In this document: piece after piece, positions 47,064-55,539 of the stretch
Position numbering within the stretch: the first letter of the stretch is position 1
Layout: each line of letters starts with the position of its first letter
NCBI RefSeq assembly: GCF_030323025.1
Contig: NZ_CP097329.1
Span: 2,263,001 to 2,327,000, forward strand
DNA: 64,000 nt
DNA from: Pseudanabaena mucicola str. Chao 1806
Lineage (GTDB): Bacteria > Cyanobacteriota > Cyanobacteriia > Pseudanabaenales > Pseudanabaenaceae
Reading direction: 5' to 3'
Translations under genes and position numbers: made by a program
The notes under the pieces: generated by a model
Told to the model about the DNA's origin: nothing
Databases searched by the model: none
The model's input: only the letters and a program-made list of their open reading frames with translations

Positions 47064-47503
47064 ATGGAATTTCGACACTGCCAAAATCAAAAGACAGTCA
47101 ATAATGGCAAAGATTAAACCCCAAGATGGTAAAGCAATCCAGAATTATGTATGCAAAGGATGCAGCAAGCAGGTTCAAAGAGCGAACAGGAACCGCAATG
47201 TCAAGACTGAGAACCTTTGCGCTGAAGCTGAGAAATGAGGGCAAAGGAATCAAAGCCAGTGGAAGAGTGATAGAAAAGTCCCACAAAAGTATCATGAGAT
47301 GGGAGCAAAAATTGGCAGTCCAGTCACGATGGAGTCCTCCTGCTGGGGCAAGAACAGATATAACAGTCGAAGGAGATGAGGTTTACACTTGCGTAGGCAA
47401 GAAAATTTTGGGCTATATCATTAACCACTTTCCATGCTGGAGTTGCTATCATTACGGGGCTTTACTTCCTTCACGGGCTAACTCACCATTGTCCAAAAAG
47501 TGA
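47064..47503 (+). pseudogene. IS1-family transposase 5' remnant
   Basis: From ATG 47064 the frame reads MEFRHCQNQKTVNNGKD, then TAA (47115-47117), then an IS1-type zinc segment (NYVCKGCSKQV). After a frameshift near 47170 it continues as ERTGTAMSRLRTFALKLRNE, SHKSIMRWEQKLA and ITVEGDEVYTCVGKK. The C-terminal catalytic part is missing. No terminal repeats were found. The fragment sits between Uma2 and rpsA. Confidence 0.75.
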
Positions 47504-47509
47504 GATTAA

Positions 47510-47540
47510 CAACATCATTTGCGCGGCGCAAATGATGTTG
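47510..47540. other. Perfect hairpin upstream of rpsA
   Basis: CAACATCATTTGCGC and GCGCAAATGATGTTG flank a single G. It lies 235 bp before the rpsA start, after the IS1 remnant. It may terminate the remnant or be part of the leader; no poly-T tract follows. Confidence 0.5.
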
Positions 47541-47775
47541 TCGAACAAAGGTAAAAAGATATGTAAAAAGATATTTTCTAACACTTTGGAGATCAAGCTT
47601 AAGTACGCTATAATTAAAAACCTATGACTATAAGTTGAACTAGAACTCTCTTGCTAGAAACACAAACATAGACATAGGATGTAAACCGCAACAGGCTGTA
47701 ATGCTCGTTGCTCTTACATTTCCGGGAGGAAACCAAAAAATTTCAAGGAGAACAGGAACAAGGATAAATTTAGTT

Positions 47776-48801
47776 ATGGTCAATCGGACAAAAACTGCTA
47801 CCACCAATGTCGGCTTTACACATGAAGATTTTGCCAAACTCTTAGATAAGTACGATTATCACTTTAGCCCCGGCGACATTGTTGCAGGTACGGTATTCAG
47901 CATTGAGCCTAGGGGCGCACTTATTGACATTGGCGCAAAAACAGCAGCGTACATCCCCATTCAGGAGATGTCGATCAACCGAGTTGACCAGCCTGAAGAA
48001 GTTTTGCAGAACAATGAAACCCGTGAGTTTTTCATTCTCGCCGACGAAAACGAAGAAGGGCAACTAACTCTTTCGATTCGCCGCATCGAGTACATGAGAG
48101 CGTGGGAACGTGTACGTCAGTTGCAAGCAGAAGACGCAACTGTGCGATCGCTTATTTTCGCTACCAACCGTGGTGGTGCTTTGGTGAGAATCGAAGGACT
48201 ACGCGGATTCATCCCTGGATCTCATATTAGCACCCGTAAACCTAAGGAAGAATTGGTTGGCGAAGAATTACCACTGAAGTTTTTAGAAGTGGATGAAGAT
48301 CGCAACCGTCTCGTCCTCAGCCATCGCCGTGCCCTCGTCGAGCGCAAGATGAACAAGCTCGAAGTTGGCGAAGTTGTCATTGGCGTAGTTCGTGGTATCA
48401 AGCCCTATGGTGCATTTATCGATATCGGCGGTGTTAGCGGATTGCTCCACATTTCCGAAATCTCCCACGAGCATATTGAGACTCCTCACAACGTCTTCAA
48501 CGTCAATGATGAAGTGAAGGTAATGATCATTGATCTCGATGCCGAGCGTGGCAGAATTTCTCTGTCAACCAAGCAACTCGAAGCTGAACCTGGGGACATG
48601 GTTAAAGATCCTCAACTAGTTTATGCAAAAGCAGAAGAAATGGCTGCGAAGTATCGTGAACAGCTTAATGCACCTCCTGCGGTAATGGAAATTCCTTTGC
48701 CACCCGTGGATGACGATTATGAGGTTCCTGATGCGATGGAAGAGCCTGAAGTTCCTAAAGAAGTTGTTGCTGAAGCAGTAGAAGCTAAGGCTGAAGTTTA
48801 A
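47776..48801 (+). CDS. rpsA: 30S ribosomal protein S1 (three S1 domains)
   Basis: The 341-residue protein has three S1 RNA-binding domains (about 30-105, 120-190 and 200-275: GDIVAGTVFSIEPRGALIDI, GEVVIGVVRGIKPYGAFIDI) and an acidic C-terminal tail (EEPEVPKEVVAEAVEAKAEV). Three-domain S1 is typical of cyanobacteria, unlike six in E. coli. It helps mRNA binding on the 30S subunit. ATG 47776 is preferred; an earlier in-frame ATG at 47701 adds 25 residues lacking family similarity. Confidence 0.92.
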   Translation: MVNRTKTATTNVGFTHEDFAKLLDKYDYHFSPGDIVAGTVFSIEPRGALIDIGAKTAAYIPIQEMSINRVDQPEEVLQNNETREFFILADENEEGQLTLSIRRIEYMRAWERVRQLQAEDATVRSLIFATNRGGALVRIEGLRGFIPGSHISTRKPKEELVGEELPLKFLEVDEDRNRLVLSHRRALVERKMNKLEVGEVVIGVVRGIKPYGAFIDIGGVSGLLHISEISHEHIETPHNVFNVNDEVKVMIIDLDAERGRISLSTKQLEAEPGDMVKDPQLVYAKAEEMAAKYREQLNAPPAVMEIPLPPVDDDYEVPDAMEEPEVPKEVVAEAVEAKAEV

Positions 48802-48848
48802 AAAATCAAGTCAATTGCTGAGAATTAGTCTCAATTTTATTTTTTATT

Positions 48849-48879
48849 AAAAAAAGCAGTGCTAAGCACTGCTTTTTTT
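48849..48879. terminator. Bidirectional terminator between rpsA and STAS gene
   Basis: AAAAAAAGCAGTGCT and AGCACTGCTTTTTTT form a 15-bp stem around one A. It serves the convergent genes rpsA and the STAS gene. Confidence 0.85.
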
Positions 48880-48903
48880 AATATTTCTTATATCCCGCCA
48901 ATC

Positions 48904-49227
48904 CTAACTAATGGTCGCATTGAATTCATCAATTGTTGGATAAATTTTAAAAATCTTGTTCATACTGGTGAGTTCAAATAGCATCTTTACTTGATCATTA
49001 GCAGCACAAATTACCATTTCCCCATTGCTGTTACGAATTAATTTTAAGGCGGACACGAGAGCACCTAGCCCTGAACTATCCATAAAAGAGATATCTTGGA
49101 GATTAACTAATAAATACTTGGGAGAGTTAGCAGATAAGGCAATATCGTTAACTTGGCGACGAAACTCAGCAGCAGTTGTAACATCAAGTCTTCCTGAAGG
49201 TTGGATAACTTTTACTTCACTACTCAT
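48904..49227 (-). CDS. STAS-domain anti-sigma factor antagonist
   Basis: The 107-residue single STAS domain has VIQPSGRLDVTTAAEFRRQV and the phosphorylation-site segment ISFMDSSGLGALVSALK (Ser51/Ser52). Such proteins are switched by phosphorylation and by PP2C phosphatases like the one at 25862-27961. No anti-sigma kinase gene is adjacent, so partners are unknown. A palindromic repeat lies upstream (49261-49366). Confidence 0.88.
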   Translation of the reverse strand: MSSEVKVIQPSGRLDVTTAAEFRRQVNDIALSANSPKYLLVNLQDISFMDSSGLGALVSALKLIRNSNGEMVICAANDQVKMLFELTSMNKIFKIYPTIDEFNATIS

Positions 49228-49260
49228 AGATTTATTTCCTGACCTATATATTGATTGTGA

Positions 49261-49366
49261 TACAGCCTATTGAGGCTTTGAGTACTACAGAAATATTTTT
49301 AAAAGTGCCACAATGCGCCACTTTTAAAAATATTTCTGGTTTTTAAGTAAGCGCAAAGCGCTGTAA
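49261..49366. repeat. Palindromic repeat related to the one at 61.6 kb
   Basis: The sequence has TACAGCCTATTGAGGCTTTG at its left end, a hairpin AGAAATATTTTTAAAAGTG...CACTTTTAAAAATATTTCT and a GCGCAAAGCGC tail. The left arm matches, in reverse, 61681-61703 (GAGCCTCAATAGGCTGTAAC). It is part of a loose family with GCGCTTTGCGC ends. Confidence 0.6.
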
Positions 49367-49515
49367 TAGAGTGGTACGGAATCCTGAATCAATACTCAAA
49401 GGAATATTGCATCATAAGCATAAATCTTTATTGATAACTTTGGCTCTAATTTGGGCTTTAATGAAATCTTGGCAGTATTAAGCAACTTTTTTATTTTTTT
49501 TAACTTTCTAAATCT

Positions 49516-50601
49516 ATGGCTGATTTACACAATTTGCAAGCGATAAAGGACGTATTAACACCAATCATCGACCCCGATCGCCAAAAAAGTATTATCGAAC
49601 TAGATATGGTGAAAGATATCGCCATTAAATCCAATGGAGTAGTCAGCTTTACACTTTTGTTAAATGATCCCAATAGTCCTAAGCGTGACTCATTAATCCA
49701 AAAATGTAAAACTGCCATTAAGGAGATTGCGACAGTTACCGATGTTTGGGTGAAGGTAATTGCCAATAGTCCTGCTGTTGCTACGCCCACACCCCCAACT
49801 AATGCTTTGCAAGGTATTGAAGGCGTAAAACATATTTTTGCGATCTCTAGTGGCAAAGGTGGTGTCGGCAAAACCTCGGTAGCCGTAAACATAGCAGTTG
49901 CACTTGCGGATATGGGCGCGAAGGTGGGACTACTGGATGCGGATATTTACGGACCAAATGTGCCACTCATGCTTGGGGTAGAAGCAGCACAGGTGAAGGT
50001 TGTTAAAGCGGAGAATGGCTCAGATGTAGTTGAGCCAGCCTTTAACTATGGCGTGAAAGCGATTTCGATGGCATTTTTGATTGCTAAGGATCAACCTGTA
50101 GTTTGGCGGGGACCAATGCTTAATGGTGTGATTCGCCAGTTTCTCTATCAGGCAAATTGGGGCGAACTAGATTATTTAATTGTGGATATGCCGCCTGGTA
50201 CTGGTGACGCGCAATTAACCCTTACCCAGTCCGTACCATTGGCAGGAGCGGTGATCGTGACCACACCGCAAGCAGTCTCGCTCTTGGATTCGCGTAAAGG
50301 GCTGAAGATGTTTGAAAATATGGGCATTCCTGTTTTAGGTATTGTCGAAAATATGAGCTATTTCATTCCACCCGATCAACCTGATAAGCAATACGATATT
50401 TTTGGTTCTGGCGGTGGTAAAAAGGCTTCAGATGAGCTTGGTGTAGAGTTACTCGGTTGTGTGCCCCTAGAAATTAGTTTGCGTGAAGGGGGCGATCGCG
50501 GTGTGCCAATTGTCTTAGGTCATCCTATGTCTGCTTCGGCTAAAGCTTTACGAGATATTGCTAAGGCGATCGCAAAAAAAGTCCAAGAACAAGATAACTA
50601 A
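49516..50601 (+). CDS. mrp: Mrp/ApbC-type P-loop ATPase
   Basis: The 361-residue protein has an N-terminal MIP18/DUF59-type domain (about 5-90) and a deviant Walker A SSGKGGVGKTS (about 115-125). DADIYGPNVP, MPPGTGDAQLTL and IVENMSYFIPP also identify the Mrp/NBP35 family. These carry Fe-S clusters to apo-proteins. The Cys-x-x-Cys pair seen near this point in many Mrp proteins is absent here, as seems common in cyanobacteria. The TAA stop lies in a 5-bp repeat flanking a family 2 element. Confidence 0.9.
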   Translation: MADLHNLQAIKDVLTPIIDPDRQKSIIELDMVKDIAIKSNGVVSFTLLLNDPNSPKRDSLIQKCKTAIKEIATVTDVWVKVIANSPAVATPTPPTNALQGIEGVKHIFAISSGKGGVGKTSVAVNIAVALADMGAKVGLLDADIYGPNVPLMLGVEAAQVKVVKAENGSDVVEPAFNYGVKAISMAFLIAKDQPVVWRGPMLNGVIRQFLYQANWGELDYLIVDMPPGTGDAQLTLTQSVPLAGAVIVTTPQAVSLLDSRKGLKMFENMGIPVLGIVENMSYFIPPDQPDKQYDIFGSGGGKKASDELGVELLGCVPLEISLREGGDRGVPIVLGHPMSASAKALRDIAKAIAKKVQEQDN

Positions 50602-50743
50602 CGCGAGTTCGGGATAATTTGAAACGGGCTTTGAGAGAGGGTTTGCTACGCAAACCCTCTCTCAAAGCCCAAAAGTAAAAGCCTTGCTAAGCAAGGCTTT
50701 TACTTTTGGGCTTTTAAAATGTGCCAGCTTAACCCGAACTGAT
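50602..50743 (+). repeat. Family 2 MITE-like repeat at the mrp stop
   Basis: The copy (CGCGAGTTCGGGATAATTTG ... AACCCGAACTGAT) is flanked by ACTAA on both sides (50597-50601 and 50744-50748); the left ACTAA contains the mrp stop. Two hairpins as in the other copies. The rest of the gap to pntA (50749-50996) has no gene and should hold the pnt promoter. Confidence 0.8.
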
Positions 50744-50996
50744 ACTAATGTGTGAAAATTTGCGTAGTTGATCCCGTCATATATTGATACGCTTATTTAT
50801 AAAAGTTAAGTATTTTCTCTTTATTTTCATTAAGACAGTAAAGATTCTCTAAAGAATCAACTAGACCAACACAGAGCATCCTTAAATAAGTGTTTATATT
50901 ATGACCACTTTCAACAGATTTGAGAGTAATCCGTCTTTAAGGATGGGACATTCTGTTGAGTGCAGAAAATGAATATACATGAATTAAGGTGCATGA

Positions 50997-52142
50997 ATGA
51001 AGATAGGCGTTATCAAAGAAATAGAATTTGGTGAACGTAGAGTCGCGCTAATTCCTGAAGTGGTTAGTCGCTTGACCAAAAATGGTTTAGAAATTTTAGT
51101 TGAGAGTCATGCTGGTGAATTATCCTTTTTCTCAGATTCTGCCTATATAGAGGCAGGAGCCAAAATTATTACCGATAAAAATACGCTCATTAACGAATCA
51201 GATATTCTGCTGAAAGTTGGAGCACCTCGCGAAGAAGAAGTGAGCATGTTCAAACAAGGACAAATCACCATCGGATTTCTCAATCCATTAGGAAGACCTG
51301 AACTGATTCGCCGCCTTGCCCATCAAGGAGTCACCGCCATGAGTATGGAGATGATCCCCCGTAGCAGTCGCGCCCAAAGTATGGATGCACTCTCTTCGCA
51401 AGCCTCGATCGCAGGCTATAAGGCAGTACTCCTCGCTGCTGCCGCCTTACCGAAATACTTACCAATGCTGACTACCGCCGCAGGCACGATCCCACCTGCC
51501 AAAGTCGTGGTATTGGGTGCAGGTGTAGCAGGGCTTCAGGCGATCGCTACAGCCCGTCGTCTCGGTGCTCAAGTCGAAGCTTATGATATTCGTCCTGCGG
51601 TACGAGAGGAAGTACAAAGTCTCGGTGCCAAATTTATCGATGTGATTTTGCAAGAAGATACTACAGCCGCAGGTGGCTATGCCAAAGAGATTTCTGAAGC
51701 AGCAAAACATCATGCTCAGTTAGTTTTAGCTAAACACATCAAGGAAGCCGATATTGTGATTACCACAGCTCAAGTCCCTGGACGCAAGGCTCCTGTGATG
51801 GTTACGGAAGCGATGATCTCACAAATGCGTCGGGGTTCAATTATTGTCGATCTTGCAGGTGAGCAGGGTGGTAATTGCGAAGGAACGGTTGCAGGTAAGG
51901 ATGTGATTTCCCACGGTGTCACCATCATCTCGCCAATTAATTTACCTGCCACGATGCCCATCCATGCTTCTCAGAAATACGCCAAGAATTTACTAAATCT
52001 GCTCAATCATTTAATCAAGAAAAGCGAACTCAATCTCGATTTTGCCGATGACATTATCAGTTGTACTTGCATTACCCATGCTGGCGAAATTCTCAATCAG
52101 CGAGTCAAAGATGCTTTATCAACATTAGCAGTTACAGCCTAG
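50997..52142 (+). CDS. pntA: NAD(P) transhydrogenase alpha subunit, part 1 (NAD-binding)
   Basis: The 381-residue soluble domain I has EIEFGERRVALIPEVVSRLT at the N-terminus and the NAD loop VVLGAGVAGLQAIATARRLGA. With the next two genes it forms a proton-translocating transhydrogenase, in the split arrangement also seen in other cyanobacteria. The enzyme balances NADH and NADPH across a proton gradient. ATG 50997 is used; an ATG four bases upstream is in another frame. It is first in a three-gene operon. Confidence 0.93.
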   Translation: MKIGVIKEIEFGERRVALIPEVVSRLTKNGLEILVESHAGELSFFSDSAYIEAGAKIITDKNTLINESDILLKVGAPREEEVSMFKQGQITIGFLNPLGRPELIRRLAHQGVTAMSMEMIPRSSRAQSMDALSSQASIAGYKAVLLAAAALPKYLPMLTTAAGTIPPAKVVVLGAGVAGLQAIATARRLGAQVEAYDIRPAVREEVQSLGAKFIDVILQEDTTAAGGYAKEISEAAKHHAQLVLAKHIKEADIVITTAQVPGRKAPVMVTEAMISQMRRGSIIVDLAGEQGGNCEGTVAGKDVISHGVTIISPINLPATMPIHASQKYAKNLLNLLNHLIKKSELNLDFADDIISCTCITHAGEILNQRVKDALSTLAVTA

Positions 52143-52182
52143 TCCTCACCCTATTCCCTTTCTCTAGGGGAATCAAAACACT

Positions 52183-52473
52183 ATGAATGAATCATTAATT
52201 AGCGCTCTATTTGTCTTTGTACTTGCTTCCTTCGCAGGATTTGAAGTAATTAACAAAGTTCCCCCAACATTGCATACACCACTGATGTCAGGTTCCAATG
52301 CCATTTCAGGAATCTCGGTCATTGGCGCTCTCATTGTCGCAGGTAGTGATGTAAATCCCAATCTCTCTGTCGTTTTAGGATTAATCTCGGTAATCTGCGC
52401 CACCATCAACGTTGTCGGCGGCTTTCTCGTCACCGATCGCATGTTGCAAATGTTCAAGAAGAAAGAGGTATAA
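52183..52473 (+). CDS. NAD(P) transhydrogenase alpha subunit, part 2 (membrane)
   Basis: The 96-residue membrane domain has about three spans (LISALFVFVLASFAGFEVIN, ISGISVIGALIVAG and LGLISVICATINVVGGFL), with HTPLMSGSNAISG between the first two. It corresponds to the C-terminal membrane portion of PntA in E. coli, here a separate gene. It lies 40 bp after part 1 and 6 bp before pntB. Confidence 0.92.
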   Translation: MNESLISALFVFVLASFAGFEVINKVPPTLHTPLMSGSNAISGISVIGALIVAGSDVNPNLSVVLGLISVICATINVVGGFLVTDRMLQMFKKKEV

Positions 52474-52479
52474 ATCGAT

Positions 52480-53892
52480 ATGTTAGAGAATATCTCGGAC
52501 TACATTCCAACGGGAATTCAGTTAACCTACCTCGTGGCAGCTTCACTCTTTATCGTCGGTCTTAAACAGATGGGATCACCAGCCACTGCGCGTCAGGGCA
52601 ATTTTCTAGGTGCGATCGCGATGTTACTTGCCGTTGTGGCGACCTTACTCGATAAGCAAGTTTTGAGCTATGGCTTAATTTTGATTGCGATCGCGATCGG
52701 TTCTACTATTGGTGCGCTGATTGCCTACAAAGTTGCCATGACCGATATGCCACAGATGGTCGGGTTACTGAATGGATTAGGTGGTTTAGCTTCTTCTTTA
52801 GTTGCTGTGGGTGCATACTGGCAAGTCATCAGTCATGGTCAAACCCTTGCTCTAGCTGATAACCTGTCAATTATCATCAGCGTTCTCATTGGCAATATTA
52901 CCTTCACAGGCAGTATGGTTGCTTTCGCCAAACTGCAAGGGATCATTAAGGGCGCACCGATTCGCTTTGCCTATCAGCAAACTATCAACATTCTTCTATT
53001 AGCTGCCTTTGTCTTTGGTTCGATCCTCTTAATTATCGATCCTACTGATTTTGCTGGATTCATAGGCATTAATGTAGTTTCCCTGCTCGTCGGTGTGTTA
53101 TTCGTGATCCCCATCGGTGGTGGTGATATGCCTGTGGTGATCTCACTGCTCAACTCTCTATCAGGTGTTGCCGCCAGTGCCGCAGGTTTCGTGGTGATGA
53201 ACAATGTGTTGATTATTTCGGGTGCATTAGTTGGCGCATCAGGTTTAATCCTCACTCAGATCATGTGCAAAGCCATGAATCGCACCCTCACGAATGTACT
53301 ATTTAGTGGCTTTGGTTCTCCCGTTGCAGCTAGTGGCGATGTAGATGACAATGCCAACAAGAGCGTGAAAACCATCGATCCCGAAGAATGCGCGATGATG
53401 TTGGGCTATGCGCGATCGGTCGTCATTGTCCCTGGTTATGGCATGGCAGTTGCTCAAGCGCAGCACGCTGTCCGCGAATTGTCCGATATGCTGGAGCGCA
53501 AAGGTGTAGAGGTGAAGTTTGCGATTCATCCTGTTGCGGGACGGATGCCTGGACATATGAATGTGCTACTCGCAGAGGCAAATGTTCCCTATTCGCAACT
53601 CTATGACATGGATGATATCAATACGCAGTTTGAGAATACTGATGTCGTCTTGATTATTGGTGCTAACGATGTGGTTAATCCTGCGGCACGGACTAATCAA
53701 GCCAGTCCTATTTACGGAATGCCAATTCTGGAGGTGGATAAGGCAAAAAATGCGATCGTGATTAAACGCGGTATGAGTGCAGGTTTTGCTGGTGTAGAGA
53801 ATGACCTGTTCTATCACCAAAAAACGATGATGTTATTTGGTGGTGCTAAGGATATGGTTGGCAAGCTCGCCAATGAACTCAAGCAAATTTAA
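52480..53892 (+). CDS. pntB: NAD(P) transhydrogenase beta subunit
   Basis: The 470-residue protein has about eight or nine N-terminal spans. The C-terminal NADP-binding domain III has VVIVPGYGMAVAQAQHAVRE, HPVAGRMPGHMNVLLAEANV and IGANDVVNPAA with VIKRGMSAGFAGVENDLFY. It completes the transhydrogenase. A terminator hairpin follows after 23 bp. Confidence 0.95.
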   Translation: MLENISDYIPTGIQLTYLVAASLFIVGLKQMGSPATARQGNFLGAIAMLLAVVATLLDKQVLSYGLILIAIAIGSTIGALIAYKVAMTDMPQMVGLLNGLGGLASSLVAVGAYWQVISHGQTLALADNLSIIISVLIGNITFTGSMVAFAKLQGIIKGAPIRFAYQQTINILLLAAFVFGSILLIIDPTDFAGFIGINVVSLLVGVLFVIPIGGGDMPVVISLLNSLSGVAASAAGFVVMNNVLIISGALVGASGLILTQIMCKAMNRTLTNVLFSGFGSPVAASGDVDDNANKSVKTIDPEECAMMLGYARSVVIVPGYGMAVAQAQHAVRELSDMLERKGVEVKFAIHPVAGRMPGHMNVLLAEANVPYSQLYDMDDINTQFENTDVVLIIGANDVVNPAARTNQASPIYGMPILEVDKAKNAIVIKRGMSAGFAGVENDLFYHQKTMMLFGGAKDMVGKLANELKQI

Positions 53893-53915
53893 GAGTTCCA
53901 TCAAAATTCATATCA

Positions 53916-53946
53916 AAAAAGGGAGGTGCAATGCACCTCCCTTTTT
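53916..53946 (+). terminator. pnt operon terminator
   Basis: AAAAAGGGAGGTGCA and TGCACCTCCCTTTTT form a 15-bp stem around a single A, starting 23 bp after pntB. It has the same design as the terminators at 8855 and 48849. Confidence 0.85.
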
Positions 53947-54108
53947 ATGAGAGCCATTTGTAAAGCGTAAAGTGCTTCTGGGATCAGTTTGGGCTAATAA
54001 TTCTCAAAAATATTCATTTTTCCCTTTCTCACTCCAACACCTTGGTTTTCCTGCTTTTTTGTTAACATAATATTCGATCTTGGTGATTAACTGATACCCC
54101 ACTGGGGT

Positions 54109-54213
54109 TATAGCGGTTTTCAAATGAGTGTGTACTCATTTGAAAACAAAAAATCAGTCCCATTAAGAGTTTTGAGTTTTCATTTTGCCGTAGGCAAAAT
54201 GAAAACCGCTATA
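54109..54213 (-). repeat. Family 1 double-hairpin repeat, copy 2
   Basis: The 105-bp copy is in the opposite orientation to the one at 8720. It ends exactly where the IS1 fragment begins to be readable, so it marks the break point of that IS. The stretch 53947-54108 has no gene. Confidence 0.85.
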
Positions 54214-54215
54214 GT

Positions 54216-54446
54216 GATGGCTACTGTGTTTACCCCAAGTTTATTAACCCTGAAGACCACATTGTTAGTAAAGCCTATATGACTAGGGTGGAGGGGGAGA
54301 ACACCAGATTGAGACATTACTTGGCGAGATTACATCGCAGGACTCTATGCTACTCAAAGTCTAAGGAAATGTTGCAGATTTCGATTCAGCTATTACTTTT
54401 CTACCTCAAGCGTAAAAATCAAAAATCTTTCCCCATTTTTCCTTGA
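54216..54446 (+). pseudogene. IS1-family transposase C-terminal fragment
   Basis: The 76-residue open frame reads DGYCVYPKFINPEDHIVSKA, then YMTRVEGENTRLRHYLARLH and RRTLCYSKSKEMLQIS. This is the C-terminus of a cyanobacterial IS1-type transposase. There is no start and the N-terminal part is replaced by the family 1 repeat. It is not simply the missing half of the remnant at 47064, since the two lie 7 kb apart. Confidence 0.75.
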
Positions 54447-54737
54447 TTATTATGAATATGTGCAACGCCCTCCTTCTAGCATGATCCAGAAGCAGTTATT
54501 CTTCACCGAAGACTTTGCCGTAATGCCTTTGGGCTGAAGATTGCTATTTAACTCGCCTGTAGCTCCCCGAGCTTTGCTTTGTCCAAGATATTTGCCTGAG
54601 ATTCAGTCATAGCTAATTTTTTGATTCTCTTGATATTTTAGTAAATTTTATCGATATTTTTGAGAAGTAGCTTGCAATAGCTCTAATGCCTGATTTAGAT
54701 GACCTGTCACTTGGGACATGATTTTACAGGTATTCAG
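54447..54737. other. Gap without recognisable gene
   Basis: Short minus-strand frames such as MTESQANILDKAKLGELQAS (about 54540-54610) are not recognisable. The AT-rich stretch near 54610-54660 may be decayed mobile DNA. Confidence 0.4.
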
Positions 54738-55388
54738 TTATGATAAGTTTTCTTGCATCCATAATCGAAAAGACTTCATCGCTTTGCTGCGTCCTTGGCT
54801 AAGACTCATCTCTAAAAACTGTGGTATGACATCACGGATAGGAATATCTCCAAAAATAGGGCTTAATTCCGATTCGACATACTCGCCATCACGCAAAATA
54901 TAAATTTTCATTGTCTGATCGTATAGCCAGAGTTCAGGTACACCGAGGACGCGGTAAACATCAAACTTAGTTTTGGAAGTTACATCCACCTCGATCGCTA
55001 GATCAGGTGGCGGATCGATGGTCATGTCTAGTTTGCGTATACCACGCATAGCGACATTATTTTGAATGTAGAAGCAGTCATCGGGTTCTAGTCCTGCGAG
55101 TTTGTCAACGCGCTTGAAAGTAATGGAGCCAAACCCTTCAAAATCAATTCCCATTTCGTCCATTAGGACTTGGATAAAGTAGCTGATCAAAACTTTGATT
55201 TTTTCATGTTCAGGTAAGGGCATGACAATTTCTAATACACCGTTTAAATAAGCAATTCTTGATCTGCGCTTGTCGCCAAGGTCTTGGAGGATAGATTCAA
55301 ATTTTTGCCAGTCGATATCGTGGAGGATTGTACTCTGTCCTGCTAAGGTTTCAATCTGTGAGATTCGTAATAGGGTGGTCATCTGCAT
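54738..55388 (-). CDS. Uma2-family putative endonuclease
   Basis: The 216-residue Uma2 protein has WQKFESILQDLGDKRRSRIA, YLNGVLEIVMPLPEHE and the core PPDLAIEVDVTSKTKFDVYR, here with Glu-Val-Asp in place of ExK. The terminal part LPLPEH plus WMQENLS is unremarkable. It is divergent from the DUF3782 gene. The start is ATG 55388; the role is unknown as for all Uma2 proteins. Confidence 0.82.
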   Translation of the reverse strand: MQMTTLLRISQIETLAGQSTILHDIDWQKFESILQDLGDKRRSRIAYLNGVLEIVMPLPEHEKIKVLISYFIQVLMDEMGIDFEGFGSITFKRVDKLAGLEPDDCFYIQNNVAMRGIRKLDMTIDPPPDLAIEVDVTSKTKFDVYRVLGVPELWLYDQTMKIYILRDGEYVESELSPIFGDIPIRDVIPQFLEMSLSQGRSKAMKSFRLWMQENLS

Positions 55389-55539
55389 ATCTCCTAGCTT
55401 TACTCATCCAGCGATCGCTATTTACAGTTTACGCTATTAGAAAAGATGAGTAGCGGCGCTACTCATCTTTTGACTTTTGGAAGAGTTTATAATCATTACT
55501 AACACCTAATGCGATCGCTAAAAACATCGCCAAAAACCT

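Noticed and set aside
47701-47775. N-terminal extension of ribosomal protein S1
   Set aside because: The added 25 residues do not resemble S1; the family start fits ATG 47776.
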